Source of the DNA: Insolitispirillum peregrinum
GTDB taxonomy: Bacteria > Pseudomonadota > Alphaproteobacteria > Rhodospirillales > Rhodospirillaceae
NCBI RefSeq assembly: GCF_900156605.1
Contig: NZ_FTOA01000003.1
Location: 620,001 to 684,000 of the forward strand
Direction: 5' to 3'
Length of the DNA stretch: 64,000 nt
The position numbers and the translations under genes were made by a program. The notes beneath the pieces were generated by a model that had not been told where the DNA came from, ran no database searches, and saw only the letters and a program-made list of their open reading frames with translations. Below, one piece after another: positions 18,776-29,449 of this stretch; position 1 is the first letter of the stretch; every line of letters starts with the position of its first letter.

Positions 18776-19512
18776 CGCGTGGTCCCCGTCTTGCTGCGCT
18801 TTTCCGGCGGCGGGCCGGGCGGGGCCGGTTCGGTCGGCGGGTGGCCCATGTCGCGCTCGACGCCTTGGGCCAGCGCGATCATTGCCTGTTCAACCTGCTG
18901 GCGGGCCTGTTCAAGGGCGGCCTCGTCGGCATCCCTGGCAACGCTGATCGGTGCCCCCCAGCGGATCAGGCCACGGGAAAAGGGCAGGGCAACCTGAAAG
19001 CGGTCCCAGCTTCCCAGTTGCTTGCGGTGGCGGGTGGAATAGGCACAGGGCAGGATCGGCACGCCGCTCATGCGGGCGATGTTGACGATCCCCGCCGTGG
19101 CCCGCATGCGGGGACCGCGCGGGCCGTCGGGGGTGATGCCGACGTATTCCCCGGCCTTCAGGGCCTTCAGCATTTGCCGCAGTGCCGCCGAGCCGCCCCG
19201 GGTCGAGCTGCCCGCCGCCGTCCCCAGTCCGAAATGGCCGATCACCTGCGCGATGATCTGGCCGTCCCGGTGCTGGGAAATCAGCATGTGCATCGGTTTG
19301 GCGAGGTTCCAGCATTTGGGCATCATCAGCAGATGACCATGCCAGAAGGCCAGAATGAACGGCTTGTCTTCGGCCCACATCTGACGCGGCAGGCTGTCAC
19401 CGTCGATGGTCCAGCGGCCGGTCGCCCACACCAGACGGACGTACTGCGCCCCCAGCCAGCAGGCGGCGTTGCGAACAGCGTCTGACTTCAGGATCCGTTT
19501 CAGCACACCCAT
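18772..19512 (-). CDS. DUF374 lysophospholipid-acyltransferase-like protein
   Basis: PlsC-superfamily protein of 246 residues. Motifs are FILAFWHGHLLMMP, SQHRDGQIIAQV, SSTRGGSAALRQ, GITPDGPRGPRM and GVPILPCAY, which are characteristic of DUF374. These proteins are usual neighbours of waaA, lpxK and msbA in Alphaproteobacteria. The exact substrate is not known. The longer opening at 19626 would run into msbA; the ATG at 19510-19512 has GGAGAG upstream and leaves a 13-bp gap after msbA, so it is preferred. The C-terminus is Pro-rich and polar. Confidence 0.9.
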   Translation of the reverse strand: MGVLKRILKSDAVRNAACWLGAQYVRLVWATGRWTIDGDSLPRQMWAEDKPFILAFWHGHLLMMPKCWNLAKPMHMLISQHRDGQIIAQVIGHFGLGTAAGSSTRGGSAALRQMLKALKAGEYVGITPDGPRGPRMRATAGIVNIARMSGVPILPCAYSTRHRKQLGSWDRFQVALPFSRGLIRWGAPISVARDADEAALEQARQQVEQAMIALAQGVERDMGHPPTEPAPPGPPPEKRSKTGTTR

Positions 19513-19525
19513 CCACTCTCTCCGC

Positions 19526-21352
19526 TCAGGACGCCGCCCCTGCTGCCTGCCGGGCAGCGGTGTTGACGGCAATGGCTTCTTCGGCGGCAAACTGCAAGGC
19601 GTACAGGTGGGCATAGGCCCCGCCAAGGGCCAACAGCTCGCCGTGGGTGCCGCTTTCGATCACCCGGCCAGCGTCGATCACATGGATCAGGTCGGCCCCG
19701 ACCACCGTTGACAGGCGGTGGGCGATCACCAGCGTGGTGCGGCCCTGCATCAACTGCTCCAGCGCCGCCTGCACCTGCCGCTCGGACTCGGTATCAAGGG
19801 CGCTGGTGGCTTCGTCCAGCAGCAGGATCGGGGCGTTCTTCAGCATCGCCCGCGCAATCGCCAGCCGCTGGCGCTGACCGCCGGACAGTTTCAGGCCGCG
19901 CTGGCCGACCAGCGTATCATAGCCCTCGGGCAGCTCTGAAATGAACTCGTGGGCGGCGGCCATGCGGGCGGCCTGCTCGATCTGTTCGTCGCTGGCGTCC
20001 AGACAGCCAAAGGCAATGTTGGTGCGCACGCTGTCGTCGAACAGGGTGACTTCCTGACTGACCAGCGAAATGGCCGAGCGCAACGAGGCCAGCGTCACCC
20101 CGCGCACGTCCTGCCCGTCAATCAGCACCTGACCGCCGGTGGCATCGTAAAAGCGCGGGATCATGTTCATGATCGTTGACTTGCCCGCCCCGGACGGGCC
20201 GACCAGCGCCACAGTGGCCCCGGCGGGGATGTCGAGCGTCAGGCCGCTGAGGGCGCTCTTGTCGGCTTCATAGGTGAAATCAACCGCCTCGAAGCGCACA
20301 TGGCCACCCTTGGGGACCAACGGCACCGCCTCGGGGGCATCGGTGATTTCGGCCTTGGTGTCGATCAGCTCGAACAGGCGCTGGGCGCCGGCCAGACCTT
20401 CCTGCAACGAGGCATTCAGGCGGGCGAGGTTCTTCATCGGCTGATAGGCCATCATCAGGGCGGTGATGAAGCTGAAAAAGGCGCCGGTGGTGGTGGTGCC
20501 TTCGATCACCCGATAGCCGCCATAGACAATCACCACCGTCACCGCAACGCCACCAAGGGTTTCCATGATCGGGCTGGAGGCGGCACGGGTGATCGCCCCT
20601 TTCAGGGTCAGGTCATAGATTTCTTTGGTCAGTTTATCGACCTTGGCCTGTTCATACTGTTCCAGACCATAGGACTTGACCAGCCGGATGCCCTGAAACG
20701 ACTGTTCCAGAATGGTGTTGAAGGCCCCCATCTGCTCCTGACTGTTGACCGTCACCTTGCGCATCCGCCGCCCCAGCCGGACAATCGGGTAGATCGCTAT
20801 CGGGAAGACGAAAAAGCTGACTGCCGCCAGCATCCAGTCCTGATAGAACATCACCCCGATCAGGGCGACGACGCTGAGGGTATCCTTGCCGATGCCGGTG
20901 ATGGCGTTGGAGACGCCGTTGCGCATCTGGTTGACGTCAACCAGAAAGCGCGACACCAGATTGCCCGAGCTGACCCGGCTGAAAAACGCCGCATCCAGCC
21001 CCAGCAGGTGGTCAAACAGCCGTTGCTGCAAGTCAGAGACGATGCTGAGGCCAACGCGCGACATCATCACCGACTGGGCATATTCGGCCATGCCCTTGAC
21101 TGCGAAGGTTCCCAGCACCAATGCTGCCACCGGCCACAGCAGGGCCTGTTCCTTTTGCGAAAACACCCAGTCGACCACCGGTTCCATCAGCCAGGCGGTA
21201 AAGCCTTGCGCCCCGGCAGCCAGCGCCATGCACAGCAGGGCGATGACGATGGTCCACAGATAGGGGCGCAGGGTCTCGCGGAACAGGCGGCGCACCAGCG
21301 GGCCGCTGGAACGGCTGTCCTGAGAGGGGCTGGTCTGGGGGGCGGATGTCAC
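19526..21352 (-). CDS. msbA: MsbA-like lipid A / lipid flippase ABC transporter
   Basis: Fused permease-ATPase half-transporter of 608 residues that works as a homodimer and flips lipid A-core across the inner membrane. Six helices occupy about residues 30-320. The nucleotide-binding domain has Walker A VALVGPSGAGKSTIMNMIPR, the Q-loop SLVSQEVTLF, signature LSGGQRQRLAIARAML, Walker B ILLLDEATSALD and the switch His in VIAHRLSTV. The start codon is GTG at 21350-21352. Its place beside waaA and lpxK supports lipid A transport over a general exporter. Confidence 0.94.
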   Translation of the reverse strand: MTSAPQTSPSQDSRSSGPLVRRLFRETLRPYLWTIVIALLCMALAAGAQGFTAWLMEPVVDWVFSQKEQALLWPVAALVLGTFAVKGMAEYAQSVMMSRVGLSIVSDLQQRLFDHLLGLDAAFFSRVSSGNLVSRFLVDVNQMRNGVSNAITGIGKDTLSVVALIGVMFYQDWMLAAVSFFVFPIAIYPIVRLGRRMRKVTVNSQEQMGAFNTILEQSFQGIRLVKSYGLEQYEQAKVDKLTKEIYDLTLKGAITRAASSPIMETLGGVAVTVVIVYGGYRVIEGTTTTGAFFSFITALMMAYQPMKNLARLNASLQEGLAGAQRLFELIDTKAEITDAPEAVPLVPKGGHVRFEAVDFTYEADKSALSGLTLDIPAGATVALVGPSGAGKSTIMNMIPRFYDATGGQVLIDGQDVRGVTLASLRSAISLVSQEVTLFDDSVRTNIAFGCLDASDEQIEQAARMAAAHEFISELPEGYDTLVGQRGLKLSGGQRQRLAIARAMLKNAPILLLDEATSALDTESERQVQAALEQLMQGRTTLVIAHRLSTVVGADLIHVIDAGRVIESGTHGELLALGGAYAHLYALQFAAEEAIAVNTAARQAAGAAS

Positions 21353-21419
21353 GATGACCTAAGTCCTTGATGAAGAAGTCCGGGATGAAGAAATCTGGAA
21401 AGCGGTGGAATGGCAGGGA

Positions 21420-21878
21420 TCAGGCCGAGCGGATGCTGTCGACCCCCTGACGGGCCAGAGCATCGGCGCGTTCGTTTTCCGGGTGTCCGGCGTGGCCCTT
21501 GACCCAGTGCCATTCGACGGTGTGATTGCGGCACAGCGCATCCAGCTCCTGCCACAGATCGGCGTTCTTGACCGGCTTTTTGTCGGCGGTTTTCCAGCCG
21601 TTTTTCTTCCAGCCGAAAATCCACGCGGTCATGCCGTTCTTGACGTACTGGCTGTCGGTGTAGATGTGGACAACACAGGCGCGGTTCAGCGCCAGCAGGC
21701 CGCCAATCACCGCCCGCAGTTCCATCCGGTTGTTGGTGGTGTCCGGCTCGCCGCCGAACAGGTCCTTTTCATGGCCGCGCCAGCGCAGGACCACCCCCCA
21801 GCCACCGGGGCCGGGGTTGCCGGAACAGGCACCGTCGGTGTACAGCTCGACGATATCGGGGGTTGGGGGGCTGCTCAT
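21420..21878 (-). CDS. rnhA: Ribonuclease HI
   Basis: Cleaves RNA in RNA-DNA hybrids. About 152 residues, with the DEDD set visible: Asp in [17 protein letters not shown], Glu in [12 protein letters not shown], Asp in [12 protein letters not shown] and the final Asp in [10 protein letters not shown], plus the catalytic His in [10 protein letters not shown]. The start is ambiguous between GTG at 21881 and ATG at 21878. I chose the ATG because it overlaps the thrB stop as TGATG, a common coupling arrangement. Confidence 0.96.
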   Translation of the reverse strand: MSSPPTPDIVELYTDGACSGNPGPGGWGVVLRWRGHEKDLFGGEPDTTNNRMELRAVIGGLLALNRACVVHIYTDSQYVKNGMTAWIFGWKKNGWKTADKKPVKNADLWQELDALCRNHTVEWHWVKGHAGHPENERADALARQGVDSIRSA

Positions 21879-22840
21879 CACTCCAGCCCGTACGCGCCGG
21901 GACCGCTGACGGCGGCATGGAAGCGCAGCTTGTGCAGGTATTCCATCGGGTCCTTCGGCTTGACGAACGCCCCCGCCGGGGTGTTCAGCCAGTCATACAG
22001 CCGGGTCAGCAGGAAGCGCATCGCCGACCCCCGGCACAACAGCGGCAGGGCGTTCAGCTCGGCGTCCTCGAACGGGCGGACCTTGCGGTAACTTGCCAGC
22101 AGCAGGCGGGCCTTGGTGGCGTTGAAACTGCGGTCGGCCTCAAAGCACCAGGCGTTCAGGCACACCGCCACGTCGTAGGCCAACAGGTCGTTGCAGGCGA
22201 AGTAAAAGTCGATCAGGCCGGAAAACTGGTCGTTCAGGTAAAACACGTTGTCCGGAAAGGCGTCGGCGTGGATCACCCCGTGCGGCAGGTCGGTCGGCCA
22301 GCGGGCTTCCAGCAGGTCGAGTTCGCGGGCGATTTCGTCCGCCAGTCCGGGCATCACCTCGTCGGCACGCGGGCGGGCGGCCTCGAACAGCGGACGCCAG
22401 CCATCGACGCTCAGGGCATTGCGGCGGGTCAGGGTGAAGCCTTCGCCCGCCAGATGCATCCGGGCCAGTGCCGTTCCCAACTGGGCGCAGTGGTGGGCCT
22501 GAATCCTGCGCGGCCACATCCCGCGCAGGAAGGTGACAATCGCCGCCGGACGGCCACACAGCTCGCGCAGGGCTTCGCCATCGCGGGCGGCAACCGGGGT
22601 CGGGCAGGCCAGACCGTTGCCCGCCAGATGGTTCATCAGGCCGAGAAAGAACGGCAGGTCAGCCGGGTTCACCCGCTTTTCGTACAGGGTCAGGATATAG
22701 GGGCCCTGCGAGGTCACCAGCAGGTAATTGGAGTTTTCCACCCCTTCGGCAATGCCCTTGTAGCTGACCAGCTCGCCGATATCATAATCGGCGATGAAGG
22801 CGGACAGGGTTTGATCATCAATTTCGGTATAAACGGCCAT
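21878..22840 (-). CDS. thrB: Homoserine kinase (ThrB2, APH-fold type)
   Basis: Phosphorylates homoserine for threonine synthesis. The 320 residues belong to the aminoglycoside-phosphotransferase-fold ThrB of Proteobacteria, not the GHMP type. Motifs are [18 protein letters not shown] near the N-terminus, the catalytic [18 protein letters not shown] (Brenner-like motif) and the metal-binding [11 protein letters not shown]. Conserved between ispH and rnhA, as in many alphaproteobacteria. Threonine synthase is not in the window. Confidence 0.94.
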   Translation of the reverse strand: MAVYTEIDDQTLSAFIADYDIGELVSYKGIAEGVENSNYLLVTSQGPYILTLYEKRVNPADLPFFLGLMNHLAGNGLACPTPVAARDGEALRELCGRPAAIVTFLRGMWPRRIQAHHCAQLGTALARMHLAGEGFTLTRRNALSVDGWRPLFEAARPRADEVMPGLADEIARELDLLEARWPTDLPHGVIHADAFPDNVFYLNDQFSGLIDFYFACNDLLAYDVAVCLNAWCFEADRSFNATKARLLLASYRKVRPFEDAELNALPLLCRGSAMRFLLTRLYDWLNTPAGAFVKPKDPMEYLHKLRFHAAVSGPGAYGLE

Positions 22841-22873
22841 CGCCGTGGTTCCTTTCGGGGGCAGGCTGTGGCG

Positions 22874-23824
22874 TCAGGAGCCGGCGAGGGTGGCGGGCAG
22901 CTTGAACGAAATGGTTTCTTCGGTGACGCGCACATCCTTCAGCGTCAGCTCGTAGCGCAGGCGGGCGGCGGCAATCACTTCTTCGACCAGCACCTCGGGG
23001 GCCGAGGCTCCGGCGGTGATGCCCAGCGTCTGCACGCCATCGAGCAGCGACCAGTCAATATCGCTGGCGCGCTGCACCAGCACCGCCCGCTCACAGCCCG
23101 CGCGGTGGGCGACCTCGACCAGCCGCTTGGAGTTGGAGGAATTGGGGGCACCGATCACCATCAGCGCGTCGCATTCCGGTGCCAGTGCCTTGACCGCTGC
23201 CTGCCGGTTGGTGGTGGCATAGCAGATGTCTTCCTTTTTCGGCCCCTTCAGGGCCGGAAAGCGGCGGCGCAGAACCTCGACAATCTGGGCGGTGTCATCG
23301 ACCGACAGGGTGGTCTGGGTGACATAGGCGATATGGTCGGGATCAGCGGGCTGGACGGTTTCGGCCTGTTCGATGGTTTCCACCAGCAGCATCGAGCCAT
23401 CGGGAACCTGCCCCATGGTGCCGATCACCTCGGGGTGGTTGGCGTGGCCGATCAGGATCACCTGATCCCCGGCGGCGGTGTGGCGGTCGGCCTCGATGTG
23501 GACCTTTGACACCAGTGGACAGGTGGCATCAAGATAGATCATCTGCCGCGCCTCGGCGGCGGCAGGCACGCTTTTCGGCACACCATGGGCGGAAAACACC
23601 ACCGGGCGGTCATCGGGGCAATCGGCCAGATCATCGACGAACACCGCGCCCTGATCGCGCAGACTGTCGACGACAAATTTGTTGTGGACGATTTCGTGCC
23701 GGACGTAGACCGGAGCCCCAAAGGTCTCCAGCGCCTTTTCCACGATCTGGATGGCGCGATCAACGCCAGCGCAGAAGCCGCGCGGCCACGCCAGCGCAAT
23801 AGTCAGGGCAGGTTTCTCGCTCAT
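22874..23824 (-). CDS. ispH: 4-hydroxy-3-methylbut-2-enyl diphosphate reductase
   Basis: Iron-sulfur enzyme of the last non-mevalonate step, giving IPP and DMAPP. The 316 residues show the three cluster cysteines in [26 protein letters not shown] and [13 protein letters not shown], plus the acid Glu and His residues in VRHEIVHN. First gene of the long leftward run to the lpxL-like gene. IPP made here feeds undecaprenyl (uppS) and, through MiaA, tRNA modification. Divergent from the lipoprotein at 24000. Confidence 0.97.
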   Translation of the reverse strand: MSEKPALTIALAWPRGFCAGVDRAIQIVEKALETFGAPVYVRHEIVHNKFVVDSLRDQGAVFVDDLADCPDDRPVVFSAHGVPKSVPAAAEARQMIYLDATCPLVSKVHIEADRHTAAGDQVILIGHANHPEVIGTMGQVPDGSMLLVETIEQAETVQPADPDHIAYVTQTTLSVDDTAQIVEVLRRRFPALKGPKKEDICYATTNRQAAVKALAPECDALMVIGAPNSSNSKRLVEVAHRAGCERAVLVQRASDIDWSLLDGVQTLGITAGASAPEVLVEEVIAAARLRYELTLKDVRVTEETISFKLPATLAGS

Positions 23825-23999
23825 GCCTAAGCCTTTAAAGACGGAGCCTTTGACATAGCAACAAACGCATCAAAGGGCAACCGATGCTGCTGTTACAGGA
23901 CGGATGCGCTGACGCCAGCTTGCCCCAAAGCGGAAAAGGCGCTACTTCTCCCCCATGCCGCTCGTATGCCGGTGGCGGTCGTTGATGGGAGTTTGCCTG

Positions 24000-24551
24000 A
24001 TGAAGTCTGTGTTTGGCCGTCTTGTTCAGGGGCTGGCGGTCGCATCGCTGGCGGTGGGGCTGGCATCCTGCGGGATGATGGGCAAAAAGGCCGAAGAGAT
24101 GGCCTGCCCGGAAATCCGCATCGACCGTGATACTGCCAAGCTGACATCCTTTACCCCCGGTGCCGGGCAGGACATCACCGACATTCAGTTCGAAGGCCAG
24201 ATTCTGGCCTTTAACGGTGATTGCGGCTGGGACCCGAAAACCCGCACCATCGATGTCAAGATGAAGGTGCTGTTTGAAATCACCCGTGGCCCGGCCCTGA
24301 AGGGGCTGGACGGGCAGTTCCAGTATTTCGTCGCTGTACCGGAATTCTATCCGTCGCCTGCGGGCAAGCAGGTGCTGTCGGTGCCGTTCAAGTTCAACGA
24401 CGGCAACCTGACCACCGTCAACGTGCGTGACGAGGAAGTCCGCATCCGCATTCCGCTGGGAACCGACAAAAAGAGCAGCGATACCCCGGTCTATATCGGC
24501 TTCCAGCTCGACAACAAGCAGCTTGAGTTCAATCGCAAACTGAACCGCTGA
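24000..24551 (+). CDS. Putative lipoprotein of unknown function
   Basis: 183 residues starting at the ATG at 24000 (GGGAG 9 nt upstream); the frame is open from 23955. The lipobox is LAVGLASCG, so it should be a lipid-anchored envelope protein. The mature part begins with CPEIRIDRDTAKLTSF and is mostly predicted beta structure, with a repeated pattern around FEGQILAFNGDCGWD and IDVKMKVLFEIT. A terminator follows. I do not recognise the family with certainty; it resembles alphaproteobacterial hypothetical lipoproteins of this size. Confidence 0.8.
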   Translation: MKSVFGRLVQGLAVASLAVGLASCGMMGKKAEEMACPEIRIDRDTAKLTSFTPGAGQDITDIQFEGQILAFNGDCGWDPKTRTIDVKMKVLFEITRGPALKGLDGQFQYFVAVPEFYPSPAGKQVLSVPFKFNDGNLTTVNVRDEEVRIRIPLGTDKKSSDTPVYIGFQLDNKQLEFNRKLNR

Positions 24552-24577
24552 GTCCTGTCTGCCGATTGTGTTGTGAG

Positions 24578-24618
24578 CGCCGTCGCCGATGATCCTGTCG
24601 GCGGCGGCGTTTGTTTGT
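24578..24618 (+). terminator. Rho-independent terminator after the lipoprotein gene
   Basis: Twelve-position stem CGCCGTCGCCGA at 24578-24589 against TCGGCGGCGGCG at 24598-24609, with one mismatch and an 8-nt loop, followed by TTTGTTTG. It separates the lipoprotein transcript from the riboswitch-controlled operon. Confidence 0.8.
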
Positions 24619-24706
24619 CGGGGACTGCCTGAAAGTGCGGCACCCTGTAAAGCGTCGTTGACGAATGGTGCATAACGCGCCACACTGCCCGCCATCCGTT
24701 AGATCT

Positions 24707-24910
24707 CTGCGGGAGAGATCGGGCCGCCCCGGCAGGCCCGACGCCGAAGGAGCAACCGCCTCCGGAAACTCTCAGGCAAACAGGACCGCAGAAGGACGGA
24801 CCTCTGGAAAGCAGATCGCACCTGCCCGGCAGGCGTGGTCTCACCGAAGAAGTAAGTCTGAACGGGGATATCCCCGTTTGCGATGAATCTTTCAGGTTGG
24901 GAGACAGAGG
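24707..24910 (+). ncRNA. Tandem glycine riboswitch
   Basis: Two glycine aptamers in a row. Aptamer I is closed by CTGCGG (24707-24712) and CCGCAG (24786-24791) and contains the family core GCCGAAGGAGCAA and ACTCTCAGGCAAACAGGAC. A 9-nt linker follows, then aptamer II, closed by CCTCTG (24801) and CAGAGG (24905-24910), with CACCGAAGAAGTAA and CTTTCAGGTTGGGAGAC. This architecture and its place before gcvT are diagnostic. Glycine binding is expected to switch on the cleavage operon. Confidence 0.95.
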
Positions 24911-25002
24911 GAGGCATTCACCACCTGCTGGTCCGCTTTCGGACAGCGGGGTGTTGCCCCCATTAGGGTGCCGTTTGGTGCCCGCTGTCGGAGTCTCCCC
25001 TG
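24911..25002 (+). promoter_or_regulatory. Expression platform of the glycine riboswitch
   Basis: A hairpin GTCCG-CTTT-CGGAC (24931-24944) overlaps the left arm of a longer stem GACAGCGGG (24942-24950) / CCCGCTGTC (24981-24989). The two cannot form together. The right arm of the long stem directly abuts the gcvT ribosome-binding site GGAG (24990-24993). There is no U-run, which points to control of translation initiation rather than termination; that mechanism is inference. Confidence 0.6.
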
Positions 25003-26124
25003 ATGAGCGACCTTCCCGCCGATGCCCCGTTGCTGACCACCCCGCTGGATGCCCTGCACCGCGAGCTGGGCGCGCGCATGGTGCCGTTCGCTGGCTATGC
25101 CATGCCGGTGCAGTATCCCACCGGCATTCTGGCCGAGCACGGCTGGTGCCGAAACCATGCCGCCCTGTTCGATGTCTCGCACATGGGGCAGGCGTGGATC
25201 ACCGGCGCCGATGTCGCCGGGGCGCTGGAAACGCTGGTTCCGGCCTCGTACCGCGAGCTGAAGGCCGGGCGCACCCGCTATACCGTTTTCACCAATGATC
25301 AGGGCGGTATTCTGGACGACCTGATGATCACCCACGTCGGGCCGGACCGCTGGTTCGTGGTGGTCAATGCTGCCTGCAAGGAGGCCGATTTTGCCCGTCT
25401 GCAACAGGGTATCGGCGACCGGGTGACACTGGATGTGCTGGCCGACCGCGCCCTGCTGGCCCTGCAGGGGCCGACGGCGGCGGCGGTGATGGCGCACTTT
25501 GCCCCCGCCAGTGCGGCGATGGTGTTCATGCAGGCCGGGCCGCTGGATGTGGCGGGCATTCCCTGCTTTGTCACCCGCTCGGGCTATACCGGCGAAGACG
25601 GCTTTGAAATCTCGGTGCCTGCCGATCAGGCCGACCATCTGGCCCGCTTGTTCCTCGACCACCCCGAGGTCAAGCCCTGCGGTTTGGGGGCGCGCGATTC
25701 CCTGCGTCTGGAGGCTGGCTTGCCGCTGTATGGCTCGGACATTGACACCACCACCAGCCCGGTCGAAGCGGCGCTGACCTTTGCCATCGGCAAGCGCCGC
25801 CGCAACGACGGCGGCTTTCCCGGTGCCGGGCGCATTCTGGCCGAGCTGGAGCAGGGCACCAGCCGCCTGCGGGTGGGCATCGCCCTTGATGGCCGCGCTC
25901 CGGCGCGGGCGCACACCGAAATTCAGGACACTGAAGGCCGCCGGATTGGCGAAGTGACCAGTGGCGGCTTTGCCCCGACCCTGAACGCGCCGATTGCGAT
26001 GGGCTATGTCGAAACCGCCTTTGCCCGGCCGGGAACGCCGCTGCGCCTGATCGTGCGTGGCAAGGCGCTGGAAGCCCGGGTGGTCAGCCTGCCGTTCGTC
26101 GAGCAGCGCTATCACCGCGGCTGA
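25003..26124 (+). CDS. gcvT: Glycine cleavage system T protein (aminomethyltransferase)
   Basis: Transfers the methylene group from aminomethyl-lipoyl GcvH to tetrahydrofolate and releases ammonia. The 373 residues show [17 protein letters not shown] near the start, the FDVSHMGQ motif with the folate-site Asp, [10 protein letters not shown] and the signature [15 protein letters not shown], then [18 protein letters not shown]. First gene after the riboswitch, followed 47 bp later by gcvH. Confidence 0.97.
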   Translation: MSDLPADAPLLTTPLDALHRELGARMVPFAGYAMPVQYPTGILAEHGWCRNHAALFDVSHMGQAWITGADVAGALETLVPASYRELKAGRTRYTVFTNDQGGILDDLMITHVGPDRWFVVVNAACKEADFARLQQGIGDRVTLDVLADRALLALQGPTAAAVMAHFAPASAAMVFMQAGPLDVAGIPCFVTRSGYTGEDGFEISVPADQADHLARLFLDHPEVKPCGLGARDSLRLEAGLPLYGSDIDTTTSPVEAALTFAIGKRRRNDGGFPGAGRILAELEQGTSRLRVGIALDGRAPARAHTEIQDTEGRRIGEVTSGGFAPTLNAPIAMGYVETAFARPGTPLRLIVRGKALEARVVSLPFVEQRYHRG

Positions 26125-26171
26125 TCTTCTTTTCTTTCTTTTTCCGCCATTTGCAGCAGGGACGCCCCGCC

Positions 26172-26549
26172 ATGACCACTCTGTATTACACCGAAGACCA
26201 TGAATGGATTGCCGTTGACGGTGATGTTGCCACCGTTGGCATTACCGCCTATGCCGCCGGGCAATTGGGCGACGTGGTGTTCGTCGAAGTCCCCGACGAT
26301 GGCAAGTCCGTCAGCAAGGGCAAGGAAGCCGCAGTGGTGGAATCGGTCAAGGCCGCCAGCGACGTTTATGCTCCGGTGTCGGGCACGGTGATCGAAGGCA
26401 ATCAGGCGCTGGTTGATAACCCGGCGCTGGTCAACGAGGCCCCCGAAGGTGACGGCTGGTTTTTTCGCATGACCCTCAGCGACATCGGCGAGCTGTCCGG
26501 GCTGATGGACAAAACCGCCTATGAGGCCCTGATCGCCGCCGCCGGCTGA
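26172..26549 (+). CDS. gcvH: Glycine cleavage system H protein (lipoyl carrier)
   Basis: Shuttles the aminomethyl intermediate between the P and T proteins on a lipoyl arm. The start at 26172 has AGGGA upstream and gives 125 residues, the normal size. The lipoylated Lys lies in [16 protein letters not shown], within the standard hammerhead fold; [14 protein letters not shown] precedes it and the C-terminal helix contains [13 protein letters not shown]. The LipB octanoyltransferase at 37.6 kb would supply the lipoyl precursor. Confidence 0.97.
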   Translation: MTTLYYTEDHEWIAVDGDVATVGITAYAAGQLGDVVFVEVPDDGKSVSKGKEAAVVESVKAASDVYAPVSGTVIEGNQALVDNPALVNEAPEGDGWFFRMTLSDIGELSGLMDKTAYEALIAAAG

Positions 26550-26577
26550 TCGGCACTCTTTTTCGGGAGTTTCTGAC

Positions 26578-27933
26578 ATGCGCTATCTGCCACTGACCGC
26601 CGACGACCGGCGGGCGATGCTGGCTGCCATCGGCGTGGAGACTGTTGAAGATCTGTTCCGGGATCTTCCGGCCTCGGCCCGTATTCAAGACCCGGCGGCA
26701 GCCTTTGATCTGCCTGACCATCAGGGCGAATGGGAAATCGAACAGGCCTTGTCGGCACTGGCCGGGCAGAACCTGAGTGCGGCCACCGCGCCCAGCTTTC
26801 TGGGGGCCGGAGCCTATCGCCACCACACCCCGGCGTCTCTGGATTATCTGATCCAGCGCGGCGAGTTCCTCACCGCTTATACCCCCTATCAGCCGGAAGT
26901 CAGTCAGGGCACCTTGCAGGCGCTGTTTGAATTCCAGACGCAAGTGGCGATGATCACCGGCATGGAGGTGGCCAACGCCTCGATGTACGACGGTGCCACC
27001 GCCTGCGCCGAAGCCGCCGCCATGGCCTGTCGCGTCACCAAACGCAAAAAGGTGCTGGTCTCGGGCAGTGTGCATCCGCACTTTGCCGAAACCACCTCCA
27101 CCTTCCTGCGCTATACCGACTGCGAGGTCGAGGTCCTGTCGCCCGACGTGTTCGGTCTGGAAGACCTGTTGGGGCGGCTGGACGATGATCTGGCCTGCGT
27201 GATCGTGCAGACGCCGGGCTTCTTTGGGTCGCTGAAGGATTACACCACGCTGGCCGAGGCCGCCCATGAATATGGTGCCCTGCTGGTGGTCGCCACCACC
27301 GAGCCACTGTCGTTGGGGCTGGTGACCTCGCCGGGGGAGATGGGGGCCGATATCGTGGTCGCCGAAGGCCAGAGCCTCGCCACCCCGCCGGGCTTTGGCG
27401 GGCCGGGGGTTGGCCTGTTTGCCACCCGCAGCAAGTATGTGCGCCAGATGCCGGGCCGCCTGTGTGGCGAAACGGTGGATGTCGACGGGCGGCGCGGCTG
27501 GGTGCTGACCCTGTCCACCCGCGAACAGCATATCCGGCGGGAAAAGGCCACCTCCAACATCTGCACCAACTCGGGGCTGATCGCGCTGGCCTTCACCATC
27601 CACATGACCTTGCTGGGCGAGGCGGGCTTTACCGGGCTGGCTGAATTGAACCATGCCCGCGCCTGTGCCGCCGCCGATGCGCTGGGCAAGGTCAAGGGCG
27701 TGCGGGTGCTGTCGCAAACCTTCTTCAACGAATTTGCCCTCAGCCTGCCCAAGCCCGCCGAGCAGGTGGTCGAGGCGCTGGCCGCCCGTGGCATTCTGGG
27801 CGGCGTTCCGGCCTCGCGCTTCTTCCCGACCTATCCCGAACTGGCCGAGGTTCTGCTGGTGACGGTGACCGAGATGAACAGCGATGAACAGGTGGCGGCT
27901 CTGGTGGCGGCCCTGACGGAGATCCTGGCATGA
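26578..27933 (+). CDS. gcvPA: Glycine dehydrogenase (decarboxylating) subunit 1
   Basis: N-terminal half of the split P protein, 451 residues. It pairs with GcvPB to decarboxylate glycine using PLP. Typical strings are [18 protein letters not shown] at the N-terminus, [58 protein letters not shown] and [23 protein letters not shown] precedes the ATG. Its stop overlaps the gcvPB start (ATGA). Confidence 0.97.
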   Translation: MRYLPLTADDRRAMLAAIGVETVEDLFRDLPASARIQDPAAAFDLPDHQGEWEIEQALSALAGQNLSAATAPSFLGAGAYRHHTPASLDYLIQRGEFLTAYTPYQPEVSQGTLQALFEFQTQVAMITGMEVANASMYDGATACAEAAAMACRVTKRKKVLVSGSVHPHFAETTSTFLRYTDCEVEVLSPDVFGLEDLLGRLDDDLACVIVQTPGFFGSLKDYTTLAEAAHEYGALLVVATTEPLSLGLVTSPGEMGADIVVAEGQSLATPPGFGGPGVGLFATRSKYVRQMPGRLCGETVDVDGRRGWVLTLSTREQHIRREKATSNICTNSGLIALAFTIHMTLLGEAGFTGLAELNHARACAAADALGKVKGVRVLSQTFFNEFALSLPKPAEQVVEALAARGILGGVPASRFFPTYPELAEVLLVTVTEMNSDEQVAALVAALTEILA

Positions 27934-29441
27934 GCACGTCTGTGACAACACTGACCGGCAACCGTGGTTTGCAGGTCGAAGAAAAGCTGATTTTTGAACA
28001 GGATCAGCCGGGCCGCACCGCCGTCGATCTGCCCGCCGTTGAACCGTACCTCGACCGGCTGGGCGGCCTGCGTCGGCGCGGGGCCATTGGCCTGCCGGGA
28101 TTGTCCGAGCCGCAGGTGGTCCGCCACTACACCCGCCTGTCGCAAAAGAATTACGGCATTGACACCGGCTTTTATCCGCTGGGGTCGTGTACCATGAAGC
28201 ACAACCCGCGCCTGAACGAAAAGATGGCCCGCCTGCCGGGGCTGGCCGACATCCACCCGTTCCAGCCGGAGAGCACCGTGCAGGGGGCGCTGAAGCTGAT
28301 GCACCAGTTGGCGCACTGGCTGAAGACCCTCACCGGGATGCCAGCGGTGGCCTTGTCGCCGGCGGCCGGGGCCCATGGCGAGCTGTGCGGGGTGATGGCG
28401 ATCCGGGCGGCGCTGGAGGCTCGCGGCGAGACGCGGACCAAGGTCCTGTGCCCGGAAAGTGCCCACGGTACCAACCCGGCGACGGCGGCGCTGGTCGGTT
28501 TCGAGGTCGAAAGCATCCCGGCCACCGCCGATGGCCGGGTGGACATGGCGGCGCTGAAAGCCCGGCTGGGGCCGGATGTGGCGGCGTTCATGGTCACCAA
28601 CCCGAACACCTGTGGCCTGTTTGAACGCGACATCATCGAAATCTCGCAGGCGGTCCACGATGCCGGGGCCTATGTCTATATGGACGGAGCCAATTACAAC
28701 GCCATCGTCGGGCGGGTGCGGGTTGCCGATCTGGGGGTTGATGCGATGCACATCAATCTGCACAAGACCTTCTCGACCCCCCATGGCGGTGGTGGTCCGG
28801 GGTCGGGGCCGACCGTTCTGTCGGCGGCGCTGGCTCCCTATGCGCCGGTGCCCTATGTGGTCGAACAGGCCGATGGGTCGTTCCATCTGGTCGAGCAGGT
28901 GCTGGAGGCCACGGCCAGCGGACAACAGCCGTTTGGCCGCATGAAGGGCTATCATGGCCAGTTCGGGGTGTTCGTGCGTGCCCTGTCCTACATGATGGCG
29001 ATGGGCCGCGATGGTCTGTTTCAGGCTTCGGGCGATGCGGTGCTGAATGCCAATTACCTGCTGGCCCGCCTGTCCGCCGCCTTGTCGCCGTCCTTTGACG
29101 GGCCGGTGATGCACGAGGCGCTGTTTGATGACCGCTTTCTGAAGGATACCGGCGTTACCACCCTCGACTTCGCCAAGGCGATGATCGACGAGGGATTCCA
29201 TCCGATGACCATGTACTTCCCGCTGGTGGTCCATGGCGCCTTGCTGATGGAGCCGACCGAGACGGAATCACGGGAATCGCTCGATGCCTTCATCGAGGCG
29301 GTGCTGGGGCTGGCCGAGCGGGCCAAAGCCGGGGATGCCGAAGCCTTCCAGCAGGCGCCGCGCCTGACCCCGCGCCGCCGTCTGGACGAAACCGCCGCCG
29401 CCCGGCGGCCGGTGTTGCGCTGGACGCCTTCGGTAGAGTAA
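27930..29441 (+). CDS. gcvPB: Glycine dehydrogenase (decarboxylating) subunit 2
   Basis: C-terminal half of the split P protein, 503 residues, carrying the PLP lysine in [19 protein letters not shown]. Other family strings are [37 protein letters not shown] and [18 protein letters not shown]. The split P protein is the form found in many bacteria other than E. coli. Last gene of the glycine operon; convergent with the chloride channel gene. Confidence 0.97.
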   Translation: MSTSVTTLTGNRGLQVEEKLIFEQDQPGRTAVDLPAVEPYLDRLGGLRRRGAIGLPGLSEPQVVRHYTRLSQKNYGIDTGFYPLGSCTMKHNPRLNEKMARLPGLADIHPFQPESTVQGALKLMHQLAHWLKTLTGMPAVALSPAAGAHGELCGVMAIRAALEARGETRTKVLCPESAHGTNPATAALVGFEVESIPATADGRVDMAALKARLGPDVAAFMVTNPNTCGLFERDIIEISQAVHDAGAYVYMDGANYNAIVGRVRVADLGVDAMHINLHKTFSTPHGGGGPGSGPTVLSAALAPYAPVPYVVEQADGSFHLVEQVLEATASGQQPFGRMKGYHGQFGVFVRALSYMMAMGRDGLFQASGDAVLNANYLLARLSAALSPSFDGPVMHEALFDDRFLKDTGVTTLDFAKAMIDEGFHPMTMYFPLVVHGALLMEPTETESRESLDAFIEAVLGLAERAKAGDAEAFQQAPRLTPRRRLDETAAARRPVLRWTPSVE

Positions 29442-29449
29442 TTACCGCC

